From Climacteris rufus (lineage: Eukaryota; Chordata; Aves; Passeriformes; Climacteridae), in assembly GCA_013398175.1 (NCBI GenBank), contig VZRZ01004364.1, forward strand, positions 372,001 through 436,000: a stretch of DNA of 64,000 nt. The letters run 5' to 3'. Of the stretch, positions 58,633 to 64,000 are shown one piece after another. Positions within the stretch are counted from its first letter, which is position 1; each line of letters opens with the position of its first letter. The notes beneath the pieces are model-generated. The model was not told where the DNA came from and made no database searches. It saw nothing but the letters and a program-made list of their open reading frames with translations. Both the position numbers and the translations under genes were made by a program.

Positions 58633-61600
58633 TCTGCTCTCTCCAGCTCCAGTGCCTGGAGATCCTGCAGTTCCACAGTTAATCACACCGCTGTTTTGTT
58701 GTCTCAGAGGGGCCTTTTCCTATTCATGCTGGGAAGGGATGCCTGCTTTGCCCTTGTGTCATTTCCAGTCCTTACCCCAGGACTTGCAGAGGGGACTGAG
58801 CAGCCAGGAGGAGGGAAGGAATGGAAGCTGTACCTCCAGCCTGCAGAGGGGAAAGAAAACAGCTGACAGAACACCAGTTACAAGAGAAATTCTGGGGCCC
58901 TCAGGGTTGTTATCCTCCCAGTCATCTTCCCTTGCTGCATGTTTACAAACAGACCATGCTGCCATTGACACAAGTACCACACTGAATTCAAGGCTTTGCT
59001 CTCTGTGTGAAATATGAAAAAGAGGAGGAATTTAGAAGCCCCTGCTGTCCTGAGTGCTTGCCGTACTGAGCAGTTATTCACCACCTCCACATTCACAGGG
59101 CTTAACCTTTGTAAAACTTCAGCAGCACAAACTTGGCAGGATTAAACTATTTAAAGCTGAGCTTGCCAGAGCATCTGCAATTTGCACCTCTTGTCACATC
59201 CACGGGCTGCATGACAGGTTGGAGAAGGTGTAAGGAGAAGTAGCAGTGACATAGCCAGAATCAGGAATAAGATTAATCACAAGTGCCAGAAATACCTGTC
59301 ACCAACAAGGCCAGTGGAGGAACACCCTGCATGTCTGGCCACAGACCCAGAGCATAAGCATTTCCATTTCCCTGAGATATACCCCTCACCTCTCTTTTCC
59401 CAGGCCCATGCAGAAGGACTGACATGTAATAGTGGGAAGAATGAGGAAAGTTGTGATTCATCCTATCACAATGAACACCTGACCTGGCCAATTGCTCTGG
59501 AGAAGGTGTCTGGTATCTGCCAAATGTGCCTGATGTGCCCTGTGGATCAGAGGAGTGGTGGTAGAAAGGTCTGCCTGATGGCACAGAGTTTTGCAAGGAG
59601 TGGGATGGAGGGAGAACACCTCTGCCCTGACTGATTTGTTATGGACTCTGCTTCCACATCTTCCTTCACATTAGTTATGGCTAAAACAATTGCAATTGAG
59701 TAACCTCAGTCTCAAAATCAAGGCCAGTGGGTGGCTTTGGTGAGTCACATGGAAAATTCCTCAGCTCCCTCAGCTTTCCCTGGAACTGAACAGCAGTAGC
59801 AGCATCCATTTATTGTGTCTGCTGTTGGGCCACAAATGTCCTTTGTCCAGAAACAAGCAGGACATGAGGATGGCCATTTGAGCACAGTTTTCCCTCCTTG
59901 GAACATCCATAGGGTGCCTGTGCTATTCCGGGACAACAATCTCTTTGTGTCCTCCACTCTGCACACAATGGCCCAGGCAGAGAAGGAGGTTGGTCTCTCA
60001 CAGAGCTGAGGAGAGAGTCAAGGACAGGCCCTGGCAGTAATGCATCCCAGTTTCCTTACAGAGTATCCCTGAGAATTCTGAAGTCAGGGGTGCAACATGA
60101 AACCCTGGGAAAATGAATAAGCAATTTCTGCAGTGGCCAATTTCTACAGCACTGTAATTGCAAGCTGAGACCTCGGAAGACAAGAGGATTCCAACTGAGC
60201 AGGATATCAGTTAAATTAACTTCTCCCCTCAGCCCTGCACTTGCCAAGTTCCAAGATAGTTCACCAAGACAACAAAATTTGGAGCACATGAGTGTTTTTC
60301 TCCTCGATTTTGTCTAAGCTAAAGACACTAAGCAAACCTTTAGGGAAAATTTCGAGAAAAGGAAAATTGGCTCACCCTTCCCACTTATTGCTTTAATAGA
60401 AGGATTTGCAGGGAATTGAAACTTTGGCATACAGCATTTATTCCCAAAGCCCACAGCAAGCTGTCACTCTGTTTTCCCATGGAATTGAGTAAACAGAATA
60501 CCACTTGGCCTTTAATAAATGAGAAAACAAGCTCACAAAGGAGCACTTGATCAGAAGTGACAAGGGCAAGAGTAGAACAATCCAGAGGAATAAATGAAAC
60601 TTGAAATTTAGTAAGAATATTCCCTAAAGATATGGCAATTTCTGTTCTGACTATTGCAGAGGTCCCCTGAATACATTGTTCCAGCTCTTGAACTCCCTTC
60701 CATCGAAATTCCCACCGCTCCTACTGTTTCGACTTGCTCAGTATGAGAAAGCCACCTTGAAATAGAACAGGAAGGTGCATTAAGTAGCTCTTCTCTCATA
60801 TTTTCCTTCAAGGTAAGTAGAAATTTGTCTTTTGGGAAGTTTAATTGAAGCTAGGCACATATGGAGAAATGATGGGGTTGCTTGTTTCAGCTCCCCCTGG
60901 GGGGATGCCCCTCCCTGCTGAATTAAGTTGCCACTGTGTTTCACTAATATGCATGGGATGCTTAATGAATTGGTGTGTTATTCCCATTGCACAGAGGTGG
61001 ATTAAAATCAAGTCCAAAGCCTTTTCATTCATTTTGCTAATTATTCTCTGCATTCATTGCACGCAGATGAAATGATGAAAGCCCCCCTGTTGTGCAGGAT
61101 CTGGACATTTCACACTTGGAACATAAATTGGACTGATTATCCTTGCAGTGTTATTGTCACATTTGTGAGTTTGGGTGCCAGGAAGCAGAAAGCTGTGCAA
61201 TGCCACATTCCCAGTCTTTCAGCTCCTTGGAATGTGAGGGAAAACCCTTTATTTGTATGTCCTCGTTCAGTTTCATATCTAGATTATTTTGGTGCACAAG
61301 ACCAAGAGCAGAGAGAGATCTCCTTCAGACCATTCTTCTCAAAGTTTTCTTCCCTTTTCATATTCCCATGTTCACAGGTTTCAAACAGAAGACAAGATGC
61401 TGAAATTCTGCAAGTGTCTTCTTTTGGCAGTGTCTGCCGGGGAAACAGATGCAGAAATTCTCTTGAAATAGAGCATTTCTCACACAAATTGCAGGCTGTT
61501 AAATGACTTCCAGAGATTCCAGTTCATGGTTGATTTGCACTCTGGGAGAAAGTCATGAGTGTTTTGGATTTCCTGTCTTTAAAGCTAGCTGGTTTTGGTG

Positions 61601-62733
61601 ATAGTGCAGAGAAAGTCTTTACTGTTGGGGTGCTGATCCAGTTATACTGCAAGTGCATGGTTTCATATTTATCTGGCACAGCAAACTCTCTTCTCCATAA
61701 GGACAGGACCTCAGGAAAATCCAGCACTGCTCCAAATGCTAGATCAGAACTTAACTCTTCAGCCTGTATTCTTCCAACTTTTTTTCTGTGTCTGTGTGTA
61801 TACAAACAGGCTGAAGATTTATAATCTATACATGCACTTCCATATCAGAGGTAATACAGGCAAGCTGCTGAGGGACATTGAATTCTGGCATTTCAAGAGA
61901 ACAAATCAAAATAAATTTGTGGCTGCTATAAAGCACGAGATATTTGTGTGGAATATTTCTATTTTTGAGAAAATTTTTGGTATATTCACAATAAAAGTTA
62001 TGTTGTCGAAAATCTCCCAGCTACAACAAAAGGGAAACTAATGAGGGAAGTAAGTCTGGCATAAAATCAAACAAACTGGAGGCATCTCATACATAAACTT
62101 GGAATCTGATTTTATGCATCTCCCATGGATGTGTGAAATACATTGACAGTTTGCTTAGTCAAGTGTCTTGTCTGGCTGATGGCTGCAGCAGCAGCACATG
62201 AAAGAGACTATGTAAAATAGGGCACTAAAATTATTCTTCAGCTGTGCTCCAGTAATGAAGACAATGTTGAAAGCAACAACATCTGTGCTGTGTGACAGAG
62301 ACAGGATAAAAAATTACTGTTAGCTTTACACACTGTGAAAAACTGGGATGTGTTCAACAATTGCATTCCCATTTCATGATAAGGTGGCTGTGACTATATT
62401 CTAGACAGGAACAGGCTATAATTCCAGAAATAGGAAATAAGAAGCAGAAATAAGTCAAATTCCATAGTCTCCTGGAATCTCATAACCAGGATTGCACAAG
62501 GCATTGGCTTCAGGGCAATTGCTCCTGAAAAATTTGGGGGTGTCCTAAGCAAAAAAATAAATTATTCAAAAATAGCTTCTTCTGATGTTGGAGTTGAGGG
62601 GCTTGCTTGAGTATCTACCCTTTCACACATCAGGACTGAGTCTTAGGGATAGGTCTAATGTTATTTTGTCCAACTGGCAGAATTGCAGCCCAAATTCTCC
62701 CTCATGCTCACCCTCATACTTTGCCTTTTAAAA

Positions 62734-62754
62734 GGGGCAAAGCCACTTTGCCCC
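62734..62754. other. Perfect 9-bp stem, 3-base loop hairpin
   Basis: GGGGCAAAG, CCA, CTTTGCCCC: a perfect inverted repeat. Just upstream, at 62720, another CTTTGCC lies before TTTTAAAA, so the left arm can pair with either. It is not followed by a T-run and I see no gene to terminate; the element is unexplained. Confidence 0.7.
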
Positions 62755-63649
62755 ACAAGGGGTTTTAAATAAGTTTGTAAGGTAACTGGGGGAAGAAAAC
62801 TTAATGTGCTCCACATATTCTTAGCACAAGCAGCAGTGTGTTCCTAGCAGAACATTCCATGGGTATGCACCAGGTGATCATTCTATTTCCAGAGTGAAGT
62901 GGCACCATCCCTAGTAAGACAACAGGCTGGCCACGGGAGCATAGAAGTTTTTTTAGAAAGTCCTTTCTCCTTTTTTTCCTGCAAAGGCAATAAGATTTTG
63001 CAGCCTGACTGTGTGCAAACATGCTAACAAAAGATGTAAACGTTCAAATTACTGTTTTAAACACAATGTTTTGAGGCTGGAGTGATGGGCAAAAAGCTCT
63101 GCTGTTGCATTTCTTTCCTCGCTTTCAGCCTTTTCAGCGGTAAGAACATTGCTAGTTTTGTTCTATTTCATACTGGAGATCTAAGAATGTTAATACCTGT
63201 AGAGAAGTCCAGCTTGTCTTTGACTCAAAAATGACTGAAACAGCAGCAGTGGCACTCAGCTGGAAATTCAGTTACTCAGAAAGTTACACCACCAAACCCC
63301 AGCCAAGCCTGCCCTATAGCTCTTCTCCAGCAAAGTGGAGCTGAAAGTATTTGAAGAACAGAACAATCCCATGACAGTTCTCTTCATTTTCGCTGCTGGA
63401 AATATCAGTTGCCTTTCAAATATCTTCAAGCATTCCTGAGAACCCTGTGATGCTGAAATGCCCAGGGATTTTCCAGCAAAGCCTTGAGAAATTGAGGCTA
63501 AGGTTTAATTTACATTTGTGCCCACCTCAAAGCCCCTTCATCTTTTAATAAGGAAGAATGTTACCTTGGCCTGTTAAAATGTTCAAGTTATGAAATCCCT
63601 TGCTTTCATTTTGATTGATATCATATCTCATATCAAATTTCATATCTTA

Positions 63650-63739
63650 TTCTCTGGGTGACCCTGCCTTGGCCAGGGTTGGGCCTACATGATTCCAGAG
63701 GTCCCTTTCAATCCTAGAAATTCTGTGATTCTGTGATAT
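63650..63739 (+). mobile_element. CR1 LINE tail
   Basis: About 90 bases: GGGTGACCCTGCCTTGGCCA, GGGTTGGGCCTACATGATTCC, AGAGGTCCCTTTCAATCC and the tail AAATTCTGTGATTCTGTGAT. The CCTGCCTTGGC and TTCCAGAGGTCCC forms relate it to the subfamily of the 23.2 kb copy (CTCCAG type), not to the TCTTTAAGG type. Two intact octamers end the element. Confidence 0.93.
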
Positions 63740-64000
63740 AAATTTCTTCATGCTGGGTAATGTAGAGAGTGCAAGACATGATTTTTCCCATAAGAATGAC
63801 AAGGCTTGAAGATTCTTTCTTAGTGTAATGGTGACAGAGTGAAGGTTTTTTTGGTTTTTTGTTTTTTTTTTCATTAAACACATGCTTGATTACTTCTTTT
63901 GTTGTGGTTTTTTTTCCTCCATTCCCTCATTCTGATGCCTAAATACACAGGCTTCTGTATCCACGTGCTGTTGCCTCACTTGGAGGATAAATCAACCTGT
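63740..64000. other. Unique DNA with T-rich tract
   Basis: Contains a T-rich low-complexity run (about 63846-63872) with G interruptions and a second T-run near 63907. Nothing else is visible before the window ends. Confidence 0.6.

Larger units (their letters stand above)
55517..63649. other. Unique non-coding DNA
   Basis: Eight kilobases without a recognisable interspersed repeat. The longest frame is 170 codons (minus, 55624-56136); others reach 149 (plus, 61.06-61.5 kb) and 123 (plus, 58.5-58.87 kb). All lack motifs and fit chance expectation. Minus-strand G-runs near 58.61 kb come close to a quadruplex pattern. A small strong hairpin lies at 62.73 kb. A few TCATATC-like units (63.62-63.65 kb) precede the next CR1. 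No gene is supported. Confidence 0.5.

Noticed and set aside
62734..62754. MicroRNA precursor or intrinsic terminator
   Set aside because: A 9-bp stem is too short for a microRNA precursor. No T-run follows, and intrinsic terminators are not expected in vertebrate nuclear DNA.

Overview
The window looks like bird nuclear DNA, most likely from a neoavian and perhaps a passerine species. The evidence is 13 short, 5'-truncated copies of the avian CR1 LINE. Their 3' ends carry the GGTCCCTTCCAACC-type motif and a tail built from ATTCTRTG units. I see no Alu or L1 sequence, no operon structure and no long coding frames. Base composition is mostly AT-rich (about 40% GC by eye), with a few GC-richer patches.

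I could not support any protein-coding gene, RNA gene, CRISPR array or complete mobile element. The longest non-repeat open frames are about 145-175 codons. A rough count explains these by chance: six frames of 64 kb hold about 128,000 codons, and with a stop about every 20 codons one expects about three open runs of 150 codons or more. None shows a family motif I recognise. The window is therefore best read as intergenic DNA, or as the inside of a very large intron.

Layout: 1-10 kb is AT-rich unique DNA with CR1 fragments at 2.2 and 5.1 kb and a 33-base assembly gap at 6.2 kb. 10-23 kb holds CR1 tails at 10.1 and 16.3 kb, a 65% GC patch at 20.3 kb and a canonical G-quadruplex motif at 22.7 kb. 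23-30 kb holds the longest CR1 copy (23.2 kb) and two more (28.2 and 29.3 kb). 30-42 kb is unique DNA with CR1 at 37.6, 39.8 and 41.9 kb and a near-perfect 28-bp palindrome at 38.2 kb. 42-52 kb contains the most striking object, a 440-base uninterrupted purine tract at 47.7-48.2 kb. It is made of three successive units, (GGGAA)n, then (GAAAG)n of about 67 copies, then (GGAA)n, with one ambiguous base at the first junction. 52-64 kb holds CR1 at 52.3, 55.3 and 63.7 kb, a GATA-rich microsatellite that seems to have grown inside CR1 sequence, and a strong small hairpin at 62.7 kb.

I found no new multi-gene system. The items worth a second look are DNA-structure features (the purine array, G-quadruplex motifs, palindromes) and a few AT-rich segments dense in homeodomain-type TAAT cores that could be conserved non-coding elements. 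Conservation cannot be judged from one sequence.
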